DNA of 64,000 nt from NCBI GenBank assembly GCA_023313575.1, contig JAJTTP010000008.1, positions 744,001-808,000 of the forward strand, given 5' to 3'. This document shows, one piece after another, positions 45,834-56,088 of the stretch. A program made the position numbers and the translations under genes. The notes beneath the pieces are model-generated. The model did not search any database, was not told where the DNA came from, and saw only the letters and a program-made list of their open reading frames with translations. The first letter of the stretch is position 1. Each line of letters opens with the position of its first letter. Origin of the DNA: Eutypella sp. D-1 (lineage: Eukaryota; Ascomycota; Sordariomycetes; Xylariales; Diatrypaceae).

Positions 45834-46799
45834 ATGACTTCACGCGCGCCAGGCTGGCTCGATATCCACGGGCACTTTGCGATGCCTCCTAGGTGTCCAG
45901 AGGACGGACGCGCTGCGGTTCTCGGTGCTCGATCCCTAAAATTCATGATAGATGAGCCATACACTTGAAACGCCGATGTGGTCCTCGCATTTAACGACAG
46001 ATGCAACATCCGCATGCAGATGCTGTCTTGCATCCCTACATCCCACGAGACACTCAGGGCTACAAACGACTACGGAGCGGCTCTGGTGTCTGCACACCCC
46101 GACCGTTTTGGTCTTCTTGCTGCGCTACCTACAGACGATCCTACCGCCTGCCTAGTTGAAATTGAACGTACCGTCTCCTCGTACGCCATCCCGCCGGACG
46201 GGTTCGCCCTAAGCACATGCTATAACAACCAGTCTCTAGCGGACCCGCGGCTCGACCCAGTCTGGGCGGCGCTCGACGTCAGGGGAGCCGTCGTTCACAT
46301 CCATCCCACAACCACCATTGCACCCGCCGGCGTGGGTCTTCTCGCGGCTCCCGTGATCGAAGTAGCGTTTGAGACGGCACGCACAGTAGCAGACATGCTC
46401 TACGCGCGGATATTCCTGCGGTTCACGCGGATCCGATTCGTGCTCGCGCACGCCGGCGGGGCGCTGCCCGCTTTAGCAGGCCGGTTGGAGCTTCTCGGTG
46501 CTGAGAGTTGGGTCGATAAGCCGCAGGGAGTTACACGCGAGGAGATCACGCGACAGCTAGGCGGGCTGCACGTCGACACGGCAGCAAGCGCGCGCACAGG
46601 CATACCGGCTGCGGCCGTGATGTACGGGTCGGACTGCGGCGTGCCGTGCTCGACGGAAGAGACGATGCGGACGAATCAGGCTGACTTGGCGGTCATCGAG
46701 AGGAGATTGGGCTTGAAGGAGAACTCCTTTGGTAGGCACGGCTGGAAACTATTTCCTAACGCTTCTAAGAGAGCAGGGATTGCCTGGGCCACCGAGTAG
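45834..46799 (+). pseudogene. Amidohydrolase (ACMSD-like) gene with in-frame stop
   Basis: A continuous 322-codon frame from the ATG at 45834 to 46799, interrupted only by TGA at 45966 (codon 45). Homology runs across the stop: the metal-binding HxH (WLDIHGHF) lies before it. After it come NADVVLAFNDRCNIRMQML, HPDRFGLLAALPTDDP, GAVVHIHPTT, FVLAHAGGALPALAGR and the catalytic Asp in YGSDCGVPCSTEET. These mark the amidohydrolase-2 / aminocarboxymuconate-semialdehyde decarboxylase-like family, which decarboxylates small aromatic or muconate acids. TGA here most simply derives from a Trp codon. I see no intron that would remove it. If translation restarted downstream, the product would lack the HxH and be inactive. 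Confidence 0.8.
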
Positions 46800-47345
46800 A
46801 TTACGGGTAGCTGCCCTTATTAAAGAATACGGGCATGGGTTTCAACTGTAACATCCATGGATATAGTCATGTGAAGTCACTAGTCGAAATTAACTAGCAT
46901 TTTGCCTGTCGAGGCCGCTGTAGGGGGCACCCCGCCCCCCATTTCCCCCTTTTTGCCCCACCAGCCGTTCGTTACCCACCTAGCTCACAAGACAGACATA
47001 CTACGTATAAGTATGGAGAGAGTTAGTTGCTGGGGTAGCTACTAAATATAGCAGGAACGTTCTGTTATAAAAATGTGGAGGCTTAAGCATGGCCGAAGTT
47101 TAATGACGATGTCACGAGACATAGTGATGATGGAGTTCCCAGGAAACGGGAGGATTGGGAGTTAGCAAGATCAACTTCTTATTATTTAACAGCTTAGTCT
47201 TGCTGCTTTTGAACCACTCCTTCCCTTCCCCACACTCCTCCTTTTCATCTTACTGTTTCCTTCCAGACATCTCAATAAACTGAAATCTGATACCAACCTG
47301 TACGCGACTTCCTGATTGGAAATTGACATAATATCTCAGCTAAAT
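46800..47345. other. Intergenic, promoter of F-box-like gene
   Basis: Ordinary composition with a short run of C (46928-46960) and a CT-rich stretch (47215-47275) just before the next start, typical of a fungal promoter or leader. No gene was seen. Confidence 0.45.
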
Positions 47346-48938
47346 ATGTCTGGAATTCATCACCAGGTGCCACTTGACGGGGATGCGAACTGCCAATCAC
47401 AGGATCAAAGTATGGACAACGCAGAAACCCAATCTACACGACAGCTCCATGTCCTGAACTTACCCAACGAGATTCTGAGGCTAATTTTCAAATACGTGAG
47501 GGGTGAGTCGGTTCACCTGGAGCGAAGCTACGTCTCTCTCCCCCAGTATTCTGATGAGGGCATCAATTCGATTAAGCAAGCACGCTTGGTATGCCACGAC
47601 TTCTGCGACTTGAGCTCTCATCTCTTACTTCATACCGTCTCCGTTTCTATGAAACCGTCGTCTCTAGCACATCTGGACCAGGTATCTCGGCATCCTACGA
47701 TATCCAGAGGAGTCAACGCGATCGTCGTGAACCTCAGTTTCTTCGCCAACGAGCTGGCCCAAGACTTTAGTAATTTTGTCGCATTTCAACAGATCCAGTT
47801 GCAACGCTTAGTTAGTGATTTAACCCATGATTTAGATGGTCCTAGAAACTGGCCTCTGGTTGTCAGAAGAAGTACACGAATATGGCTTTCATGGGAAAAG
47901 TATTGGTCGGCCGGTGGGCAGAGTCGTCTCGACGAGACGGATGAAGAACACATTGGCCTCCTCCGTTATGCCCATGCACTTTATAGGCAAGCATGGGTTG
48001 AACAAGTGCTGATGCAAACCGACGGCAGCTTTATTCAGGCGATAACTGATGCGGTCACCAGGATGCCTGCTATCAAATTCCTATACGCCATCGACGTCGG
48101 GAGTGGCTGGGATGGCAAACTATTAGAGACGCCCTTCCCTTCAACCAGGGAGCGGTCTGCGATAATCACCGCTCTGGCACAACCAATGACCTGGAGGCGC
48201 GCATGGAATACAGGCTATTCTGGGATGCCTATCAATTTCCTCACCCAAATCCCGCTAGCCATCCATAGAGCGGGGATCACGCTGAGAGGTGTCCATTATG
48301 GAGTCAATTTCAATGCAGGTTTTGAAAACCTCATTGAATGCACCGAGGATCGCGATGCCCTCAAATGCGCTATGCGGCATCTCAAAAGCTTTAAATATGG
48401 GTCTCCCTCCTCTCCCAGCATCAAAATATACAACGAAGACGATCTGGCACTCGTCAAAGATTTCCTGGATTGCTTTACGGATACGGATTCCCTCGAGGAT
48501 TTAACTCTCGACGTTGCTCTCAAACGACGGCGATCTGTCCCGGATACGGGCGTCGGATGCCTACTCCTAACCGGACGGTGGTCGAGACTCAAGTTGGTAA
48601 CCTTTTCCGGCTCCCTCCATGCTAAGGACCTGGAATCGTTCTACGCCAACACCCGAGGACCAGTGCAAGTCCAACTGAGGAACTCCCGTTTGCTGAGCGG
48701 CACATGGCATGCCGTGGTCGAATCAATGCGCGCCAAAGCGCAGCCTCTGAACCGGGAAAGCCAGTCCTTTGTTTCCAACCCGGCCGGCGGCGAAATCCCC
48801 TCCTTACCGAGAAAACAGAGAATATTCTTCCAATACGAGTACGGCCGCGCAAGTTGGCAGTATATCCATTCATTTACCTCTAAGAATCCTATGAATCCTT
48901 GGGAAGAACAAGCACCAGATGACGCTCTTTCATCATAG
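47346..48938 (+). CDS. F-box-like protein
   Basis: A 530-residue single-exon protein starting at the ATG at 47346 (MSGIHHQVP). Residues ~34-75 hold an F-box-like helix set (LHVLNLPNEILRLIFKYVR, then KQARLVCHDFCDLSSHLLL), which would bind Skp1 in an SCF ubiquitin ligase. The remainder is a long helical/beta region with weak leucine-rich character (LKSFKYG, SLEDLTLDVAL, RLKLVTFSGSL) like the many lineage-expanded fungal F-box proteins. No signal peptide or membrane segment is present. The target is unknown. Confidence 0.8.
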   Translation: MSGIHHQVPLDGDANCQSQDQSMDNAETQSTRQLHVLNLPNEILRLIFKYVRGESVHLERSYVSLPQYSDEGINSIKQARLVCHDFCDLSSHLLLHTVSVSMKPSSLAHLDQVSRHPTISRGVNAIVVNLSFFANELAQDFSNFVAFQQIQLQRLVSDLTHDLDGPRNWPLVVRRSTRIWLSWEKYWSAGGQSRLDETDEEHIGLLRYAHALYRQAWVEQVLMQTDGSFIQAITDAVTRMPAIKFLYAIDVGSGWDGKLLETPFPSTRERSAIITALAQPMTWRRAWNTGYSGMPINFLTQIPLAIHRAGITLRGVHYGVNFNAGFENLIECTEDRDALKCAMRHLKSFKYGSPSSPSIKIYNEDDLALVKDFLDCFTDTDSLEDLTLDVALKRRRSVPDTGVGCLLLTGRWSRLKLVTFSGSLHAKDLESFYANTRGPVQVQLRNSRLLSGTWHAVVESMRAKAQPLNRESQSFVSNPAGGEIPSLPRKQRIFFQYEYGRASWQYIHSFTSKNPMNPWEEQAPDDALSS

Positions 48939-49218
48939 GCGTTCAATTGCCTTGTTCTGCACAACATACAATGAGCCAGCGTTTACACGATAAGATTGGT
49001 ACCTTATAGAGAACAGGAGCTTTGTTTGATAACTACGTTGAACATGGGTGTTCATTCTGTGAATTTGTACATATATATATAAGCCCCGGGCGGCTCCCAG
49101 AATACAGATCTTCAACCATCAACAGCACACACTCTGCAATAGAATCTTAACCGGTGATTAAGAAGCCAAGATCCAACCTCTCCCTGCCTCAAGTAAAATT
49201 AACAACAGTGTCCTAACC
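48939..49218. other. Short intergenic spacer
   Basis: 3' flank of the F-box-like gene and presumed promoter of the Thr-rich ORF. It contains a TA-rich word at 49070-49082 followed by GCCCCGGGC. Confidence 0.4.
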
Positions 49219-49632
49219 ATGTCCACCACCACCGACAAGCAAGGAGCCACTGGCACCACGGTCACGACCAAGACTACTACTCCGTCAACAACGACCACCA
49301 CTACCACCACCACAACCACTGATACCAGCACCTCCTCCGTACTAGATGAGGAGGAGCCCAAGCCGGCCAGCAGCAGCAGCAGCAGCCAGAAGAACGTAGG
49401 TATTGTCATTTGTGGTCACTACTCTGAAGGAGAAGTACAGGAGCTGGTTTTGCTGCAAGGAGGGGGGGTAGGTACATCATGATGCGCCACACCAAGTTGC
49501 CCCATGAATGGGTGCCCCCATACGAGGTGCGAAAACTGCACGGTCCTGACCTATAAGGATCCGGATCCCGGTTTCCGCCCCTCGGCAGGTCACCGAACTT
49601 TCTTATTAGTACGCCCGTCCCTTTATCCTTAG
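49219..49632 (+). CDS. Thr/Ser-rich small protein, uncertain gene model
   Basis: An ATG at 49219 opens 87 codons that are almost all Thr, Ser and Lys (long ACC/ACT run, then five AGC) and stop at 49482. A 45-nt segment, 49398-49442 by my count, has donor gtaggt and acceptor tacag and is a multiple of three, so the frame survives with or without splicing. In the same frame beyond the TGA lies a Cys-rich stretch (SCPMNGCPHTRCENCTV) to a stop at 49632. In another frame SWFCCKE occurs before it. Together they recall small fungal zinc-binding proteins of the W-x-C-C ... C-x2-C type, implying a second short intron I cannot place. Only the first exon is reasonably supported. Confidence 0.35.
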
Positions 49633-50488
49633 TTTTTTTTCCTTCGGACTAGTTATGTTCGCTTAGAGTTACGGGGGGGGCTTGCTTAGCCTTGAACCGC
49701 CTGCACGCATTTGGCATAAATAGTATCGCAGCTGCATAAAATACAGAAACGTGATCCATTGATATATCATCTAATTCTAGAAGAGACATGAATTCCTTCT
49801 CATTTGAATATGTGTGCGATGTTATCGTAGTTTTGTATAATTCGGTCTTAAACCCACCACTCAATAATTCAGGGGTTGAACCTCTTATGCTGTAGCGGGC
49901 CGAGGAGTCAAGCTCGGCTTACATCATCCCCAAGCCTGCTATGTTTAGACCTATCGATTAAGACGGATCTTGTGATTGCGCTTGCAAACGACGCTGCACA
50001 TACATGGTAAGACTTTACGTGCAGGTAATTACGGGGAGTTTCTTTCTTTAAATCTTTTGTCCTTCCAATTTGTCGTCCCGTTCAAGCATGCGAGCAAACA
50101 TCTTGGAGTTTCTCAGAAAAAAAAGAAAACGTCATGACAGCGTTCATATATATATATTGTATGCTGTTCGTTATGGATGCATATATACACTCCTTGGTTC
50201 CTCATGTACAAAAAGTGGCGTCTTTGGGAAAAGAGAGAGGAGCGCCCAGCGCGTTGGCTGGCTGGGTGGCTGATTGGCGGCCTATAAGGGCCCGCCCCCA
50301 TGTTGGCCGCGACACAATCACAAAACCAGTTCTACATCTAATAATAGACAGAGAGAACGCCGCCCGATGCCCGAAAGAAAGCGTGGTGTCCGTGAATCCG
50401 TAAGCGTAAGCCCCGATGCCCGGCAAGTGGTCGGGGACGGGGACGTCTTCGGTAATGGTATGAAGAAGGTATATATATATCTTCCTTT
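49633..50488. other. Intergenic, 3' side of isa1
   Basis: No convincing gene. A small minus frame (49649-49864) and A-runs (50117-50128) are present, with TA dinucleotide tracts at 50148-50158. Probably terminator regions of the two neighbours. Confidence 0.4.
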
Positions 50489-51382
50489 CTACACCATGAA
50501 GCTCTCTCCACAGCCGCATTCCTCCTCTGTATTGTACATTAGTGAATGCTCTCATAGCTTAGATTTCCGGTGATCGATCGGGCGTAAAAACTTACTGATG
50601 TTGGGATTCCGGAAGTGGAAGCGCTGGTTCAACTTGTCCTCGACCCAGTCCATCTCGGAGCCGATGATGCTGAAGAGGGCCTTGCTGTCGATGAGGACCT
50701 TGACGCCGTCCTGCTCGACCTCCTCGTCGAAGGCGCCCGGGCGGTCGACGTACTCGAGGTGGTAGGCCAGGCCGCTGCACCCGCGGTTCCGCACGCCGAT
50801 CTTGATCAGCTTCGGCTCAGGCTCGTCCAGCAGCGTCCGCAGCTTCTCCACCGCCGTCGGCGTCAGCTTCAGCGCCGCCTTCCGTGGCCGTAGCTTGCGC
50901 TTGGGTCTTTGCTGTGGTTGTTGTTGTGGTTGCTGTTGCTGCTGCTGTTGCTGTGGTGGTGCTGGTGCTGGCGCCGATGCCTCCCGCTCTGTCACGTTCG
51001 TCGCACTTGCTGCCTCCGCCGCCGTCGACGTCTTGGCTGTGGTTGGCGACTGTGATTCCGGGTCTGACAGGGGTTGCGACTGTGTCTGGGTCTGGGTTTG
51101 GGGCTGTGGCGGCGGCCTTGTCTCCTGTACCGCGGGTACGGGGTTCGCTATCGGCTCATCGCGCGTCTGCGTCGGCGTCCGTGGTGTGGTATTTAGGGGG
51201 TAGGGCTGATACGAAGGGATCGTCTGAACTTTCTCTTGCGTGGTGCTCCACGGTTGGGTCTGTGAGAATTGCCGCCGCAGGAGATGTTGGCATGGTCGTA
51301 TTGAAGGGACTGCTGGAGGGTGGGCGAAGCGGCCGAAGAGAGCTGCGGGTGCCCGGGGGAGGGCTATCCGTGGAGTGTTCAT
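50489..51382 (-). CDS. isa1: Mitochondrial iron-sulfur assembly protein Isa1
   Basis: Predicted 274 residues from exons 51382-50596 and 50526-50489. The 69-nt intron 50527-50595 (gtaagt, branch cactaat, atacag) is required: the single-exon frame would end in IDHRKSKL without the essential C-terminal Cys pair, whereas splicing gives NPNIKEECGCGESFMV. An A-type Fe-S carrier of the mitochondrial matrix used for [4Fe-4S] maturation (aconitase, lipoate and biotin synthases). The three ligand Cys are visible: RNRGCSGLAYH (~202) and the CGC at 266/268. An N-terminal presequence (MNTPRIALPRAPAALFGRF ... RRQFSQTQP) targets mitochondria. The ~110-residue spacer before the HesB domain is unusually rich in Gln-Thr and polyGln repeats. 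Confidence 0.93.
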
Positions 51383-52700
51383 GAAGGGCGGGCTTCTATT
51401 CTGAACAGTGATAAGTGGTGTTGGTGGCGACGACAGCAGTGGTGGTGATCCGTGGTAATGATGGGTTCAAGGCGTATATTGAATTTAGTGGCGAGTTGAC
51501 GGAAAGAATCCTTGAAGCAGGCGATGACAAAGAATTCCAGGGAATAACTTTATGATAAAGTGACTGCAAGCAATGCTTTCAATCTAGTAGGTACGTTATA
51601 ACTGGAACGAATGAATACAGACAGTTCTTCAATGTTGCAGTTCAATGTTGCAGCGCAAATTCTATGAATTAGACAGAATAACTTAGGTACCTAGGTAGTT
51701 GTAGGGGAAAAGGGCGAAAAAGGCTTACAAAAGGGTACATTAAGTATGATGAGTTGGTGATGGTGGTTGTTACTAACCAAGTTAACTAGTAACATCCAAT
51801 CCAGTTCTACTTGAAAGCGGAATTACTTTTGAAGGCAAAAGCGATGACATCTGCAGGTGGGCAATTAATGGGGCACGGTTGGGCGGATCCCGGCTCCATG
51901 GCTTAATAGCCGTATGATTAATCCTCCTGGGCAGAGTCATAGTGCTGGCCCCCGAACCGAGTTTCGCCGGACCAATGAAAGGATGCATATTGGTCAACGG
52001 GCTTTCATTTACCTGTGCCAGAACAAGCCAAGACAAGCCAGATGGGAGACGACGAAAAAAAGACTGTCACATCTGTTGGTGTCAGTTCGTCAGCTGGCAA
52101 GACTGGTAGGTCAGGAGGACGATTACATAAGACACTTTACACAGTTGTTGTGGCTAAGATAACTGTATTGAAATACTGTGTGGAACTAAGGTGGGCTAAT
52201 TAATGAGACTAATTCCAATCTGGACAGCCCTGTACTGGTAAGTACAGTCTGGCAGTCTGGACAGTTCATCCAGTTCATCTAATCGCAGATCCACTCCTCC
52301 TTGTAATGTACCTAAAACGTCCCTGCGCAACCCGCACTACGTAACGCACCTTAATATAGTAACCTCTTCTAAGGTCGCCGAGGTCCCTACCTAATATTAG
52401 GTACCTTGGTAGGTAATCTGGAAGTAATGTACTTGTATGTAGGTACTTATGTAAGTTGCTTTATAGGTAAGTGATACTTCCGGGTTGCCTTATACATAAT
52501 CGGATCGTCAGATGGATTTTGAAAGAAAAGCACACGACATAGAGATCAGTAACAGGTAGTTAAACAGCCTGAACCTGAATATTTTTTGACAGCATATTTG
52601 CGTGTACCTCCAGTCCAGCAGTCGGTCCAGGACTTCCTCAAGTCGTGACCTTTTTCTTCTTGTTTGTCCATGCATCCCATCTCGGGTATCGACACTCGTT
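51383..52700. promoter_or_regulatory. Divergent intergenic region between isa1 and ARMH3-like gene
   Basis: Both flanking genes start outward from here, so it holds two promoters. It contains palindromic TAGGTACC-type words at 51682-51698 and a denser cluster at ~52387-52460, a class of motif that recurs elsewhere in the window. No coding signal was found. Confidence 0.45.
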
Positions 52701-55206
52701 ATGGAGGCTTCTCCCCTGACCCAGCAGGCCCGGCCTGAGGTTTTCCAGCAGAAGATCGTACATCTTTACGAGGCCCTTTTCAAGGTTCGACAGCCCTAGA
52801 TTCTCTTTCTCTCTTTCTCTCTTTCTCTTTCTCTCTTTCTCTCTTTCTCTTTCTCTCTCTCTCCCCCTCCCCCTCTCCTTTTTCCCCTCAAAGGATTCGG
52901 TTTGGGATCAAAGCTGACTTCGCATTATTCCTCCAAGGTATGTCCACAGTCCACACTACACCACACCTAGTCTGCGGATGGCCTAGATACCTACCTACCT
53001 GGGTAGAGATTTCTCCGTAGAGCGCGCGCCATCGCTGGCCAACTTCGCATAGATCTCGCGCTGACCTGCGCTGACATGACGCGCCACTCTCCTGCCGCCA
53101 TAGGATGATATCGATCCCGACACCGAACAGTCTGAGGGCTTCTGGCGCGAGTTCTTCCTCCTTAAACCCGACAGAGCTTCCCTCCAAAAGATATTGGTCG
53201 ACCTATCCCCCGACGATATCATAACCTTACACCCCCAAACGAGGCAACTGTTCGCGCGCGCTATCGAGGTCTTGAAGAAAGGGGGTGGGGTGGCCGACTT
53301 ACATGCTCTCGAGGTGCGATTCGACTCTCGATTTACATACATATATACATCATCCTGCCAGCTCTCTAATACCCTCATGTAGACCCTGACGACTTTCTTT
53401 TCCGCCATACTTCCCAAGAAATACACCAACCCGAGCTCCGACATCATAGATGTCCTGGCCGGCCTGGACCACATTGACGCCGTCTTTACCGAGTTTGTAG
53501 GAACCCTCGATGGTATCATTCGGAATGGAAAGAGCCGTGAGTTTGACTGGAAATGCGCATTAGATTTGCTGATGCTGATCCTCCGATGGAATTATAGTTG
53601 AGGTTCGGCAACATGCTGTTGAGGTGGTACTGTCAATCACATCTGGTGCATACCAGACTGGCCTTCTCACTTATTTCATACAACGGGACCTCTTCCCTGC
53701 AATAATGAAAGTCAGTACTGTACTCGCACCTCGCTTTTGAAGTATCTGCAATAATGCCCTAACCAAGACCAGCTTATCCAAGACTCGGACTCGTCAGCTC
53801 GAGTGACCCAACCTTTTATCTTGCTTGGATTATTAGCCAATTACAACAAGTTCGAGTTCCAGAACCCATACCAATTGCGCCTGAATGACTTTGTCAACGA
53901 AGCTTCCATTCAGAAAGTTATCAGGTCCATTGGGCAGACGTGTCAGGGCTTAAGGGCGCAATATGTCGAGATTCTAGAAGACCTTCCAGAAGGGTGGTCA
54001 ATAGCCGGCACGCTAAATATGATCGGACTCGGTGCCATAGCGCCTGGTGCCAAGACGAAAAAGAAACCAACCTATGACCCGGAGGTTGCGAAGAAAATGT
54101 TCACCGAGCTGTAAGTAATAGACGATCTTCCCTCTACCCTCTATCTCCCGCCCCCTTTTCACCCCTTTTTGTGCCCCACTTTGTTGTTGGAGAACCCCCG
54201 CTGACAACTAAATAGTCCCGGCGAAGAAGCCGCTGTTTTGCTAGGGACGTACGACTTCAGCCACGCAAACAAGCTCTTCTGTTTCAACTTGGTGACCTTG
54301 GCGGCTGAAAAGGGCGAAGAACAACCCATCGCCAGCCTCCTCTCCCTAACCTCCTATCTTCTCCAGCACGCTTTCCTTTCAAGCAGGGCCACCCACTACG
54401 CGCATCTGAGTCTGATGGTCTTCCGCCTGATTATCGAGGATCAACTCTTATGCAAACGGATATCGAGCGATGAGAGCAAAGTTGCCGTGCGCCTTTGCCG
54501 ACAGCGGCAACCGTTCCTACCGCCTGTCCGCAATGAACGGATCCTCGCCACCGCGGTCCTGGATACCATGATCGACGGTGTCAATCATAACCTCAAGCGG
54601 AGGCTAGACGTCAGTCTCTATAATCTATGTATCGGCATCATCCTGCGCATCGTATCTTATCTGTCGCGATCGAGGACACGCCTGCAGTACCACTGGTCCG
54701 AGCTGTTCCGCTCGCTGTTGTCTCTCATCCGCTTCCTCACCAGCTACGCCGCGGATTTCAAGGACCTGCCCCACATAGACACGCTACTAGACCTCGTCGT
54801 CAACCTCATGGCGCTCTCGCTGTCCGCCGGCGAAGGCTTCCTTCCGACGCCCGCCGCGTACGACGACCTGTTCTACAAGGTGGTGGAGAGCGGCGACGTG
54901 CTGGTGAAATTCCGCGACACGTACGGCCTCGGCAAGCGCGCCTCGAACTCCATCGGCACCCTCGTCAGCGTCAGCGCGCACTACAAGGCGATGCTCGTCG
55001 AGGGCTCCCCGTCCTCTACTAGTAGTAAGCACCTCACCAGCACCCAGGTCGCCGAGGTCATCAAGCAGGGGTACGAGACCCTCAGCATCCAGGCCAAGGA
55101 GGGACTCGACGCCTGGGAGAAGTTCCGCGAGGCTGATGAGAGGACCCTCCTCAAGAAGATGGCTCGCGCCACCGTGTCCGACGCCAAGGTCCTGGTCGAG
55201 GCGTAG
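52701..55206 (+). CDS. ARMH3 / DUF1741 armadillo-like protein
   Basis: Predicted 629 residues from six exons: 52701-52784, 53104-53313, 53383-53536, 53598-53710, 53773-54110 and 54216-55206. All phases fit. Intron 1 (319 nt) has a weak donor (gttcga) and contains a CT microsatellite; introns 2-5 are 61-105 nt with usual signals. The protein is an all-helical armadillo-like solenoid. Diagnostic words are SEGFWREFFLLKPD near the N-terminus, TQPFILLGLLANYNKFEFQNPYQ, and the DUF1741 core RTRLQYHWSELFRSLLSLIR followed by FLTSY. Human ARMH3 (C10orf76) binds GBF1 and PI4KB at the Golgi; the fungal role is unstudied as far as I know. The weak first donor leaves the first exon junction less certain. 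Confidence 0.85.
52801..52872 (+). repeat. CT/CTTT microsatellite in intron 1
   Basis: Almost pure pyrimidine: repeats of tctctttctc for ~70 nt, then C-rich. It lies between the donor at 52785 and the acceptor at 53103 and may act as a long polypyrimidine tract. Confidence 0.85.
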
Positions 55207-56088
55207 GCCCGGCGGCGGCGGATACAGGTTCCTGTGCGGTGGTGGTGGTGGCAGTGGTGGCTTTGATCGGCTAGCCCGTGGCCGTGGGCCCATGCACTCG
55301 GTCCTCTGGACTGGAGGCGAGGGGGCACACAACGGGACTTGTGCAGGAGGAATCACGTTACTGGGTGGGGACCCCTTGGGGGGGCAGAAAAGGAAAAGCG
55401 GCTTTGAAAGAGAGAGCGAGCGGGAATCGGGGTTTTAATTACTTAGGATGCGTGTGCATGTGTGTAGCGGGCTTGCTTTTCCACCCCCTTCGGTTGTGTA
55501 TGCTTAGATAGAAATGAAAACTTGAATTTACAAGCCACCCACCCTCTCACAACACTGCTTTGCGATGTTCGTGAGGGTGGACTAGATGTTACCAACGGTT
55601 CTTAGTCGCCACTCGTTATGTGGACTTTGATACCTAAGCCCCGTATCCAATACGTCTTCACATTACATGTCTCAATTGATTTCCTGCCGCAGTGTACTGC
55701 CAGCGGTTCGCGGAAGTAGTGCGTGGGCAACATACACTGCCCACGCTCATTAATCGCAAAGTCCGGGAAAATATTATCTTGGGGCAGTAAAGTGATCATA
55801 CACTTTGATCATATTAGTATAGTAGTAGTAGGAGTGTAGTGAATAAGACCTTGGAACAAAGGGGTACTACAAAATGTCCACTACTCTAATATACATTACG
55901 AGAGCTATTAAAAAAACACCACGTCCGAAACGTCATACGCCTAACAGAGCGACAATACACCCACCGGATACGCTAGGAAAGCACGAGGGAACACATAACA
56001 CGTGTATACCTAGACACATATCTTCCCAACACGTGGGGCCCCCCCGATCGACCAACCGCGCAACACCGGCGCGCAACTGTAGGTAACT
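55207..56088. other. Intergenic between convergent genes
   Basis: 3' flanks of the ARMH3-like gene (G-rich: ggtggtggtggtggc at 55241-55255) and of the MFS gene. No gene was recognised; a short plus frame at 55874-56086 is unremarkable. Confidence 0.45.

Noticed and set aside
45978..46799. Independent amidohydrolase gene starting after the stop
   Set aside because: It would begin at GTG and lack the HxH metal site, which is encoded in the same frame upstream of the TGA.
49158..49409. Val-rich antisense ORF over the Thr repeat
   Set aside because: Simply the complement of an ACC/ACT repeat; no start context or family.
54787..55356. Minus-strand frame opposite the ARMH3-like gene
   Set aside because: Antisense shadow with His/Val/Arg bias, while the sense frame has clear family motifs.
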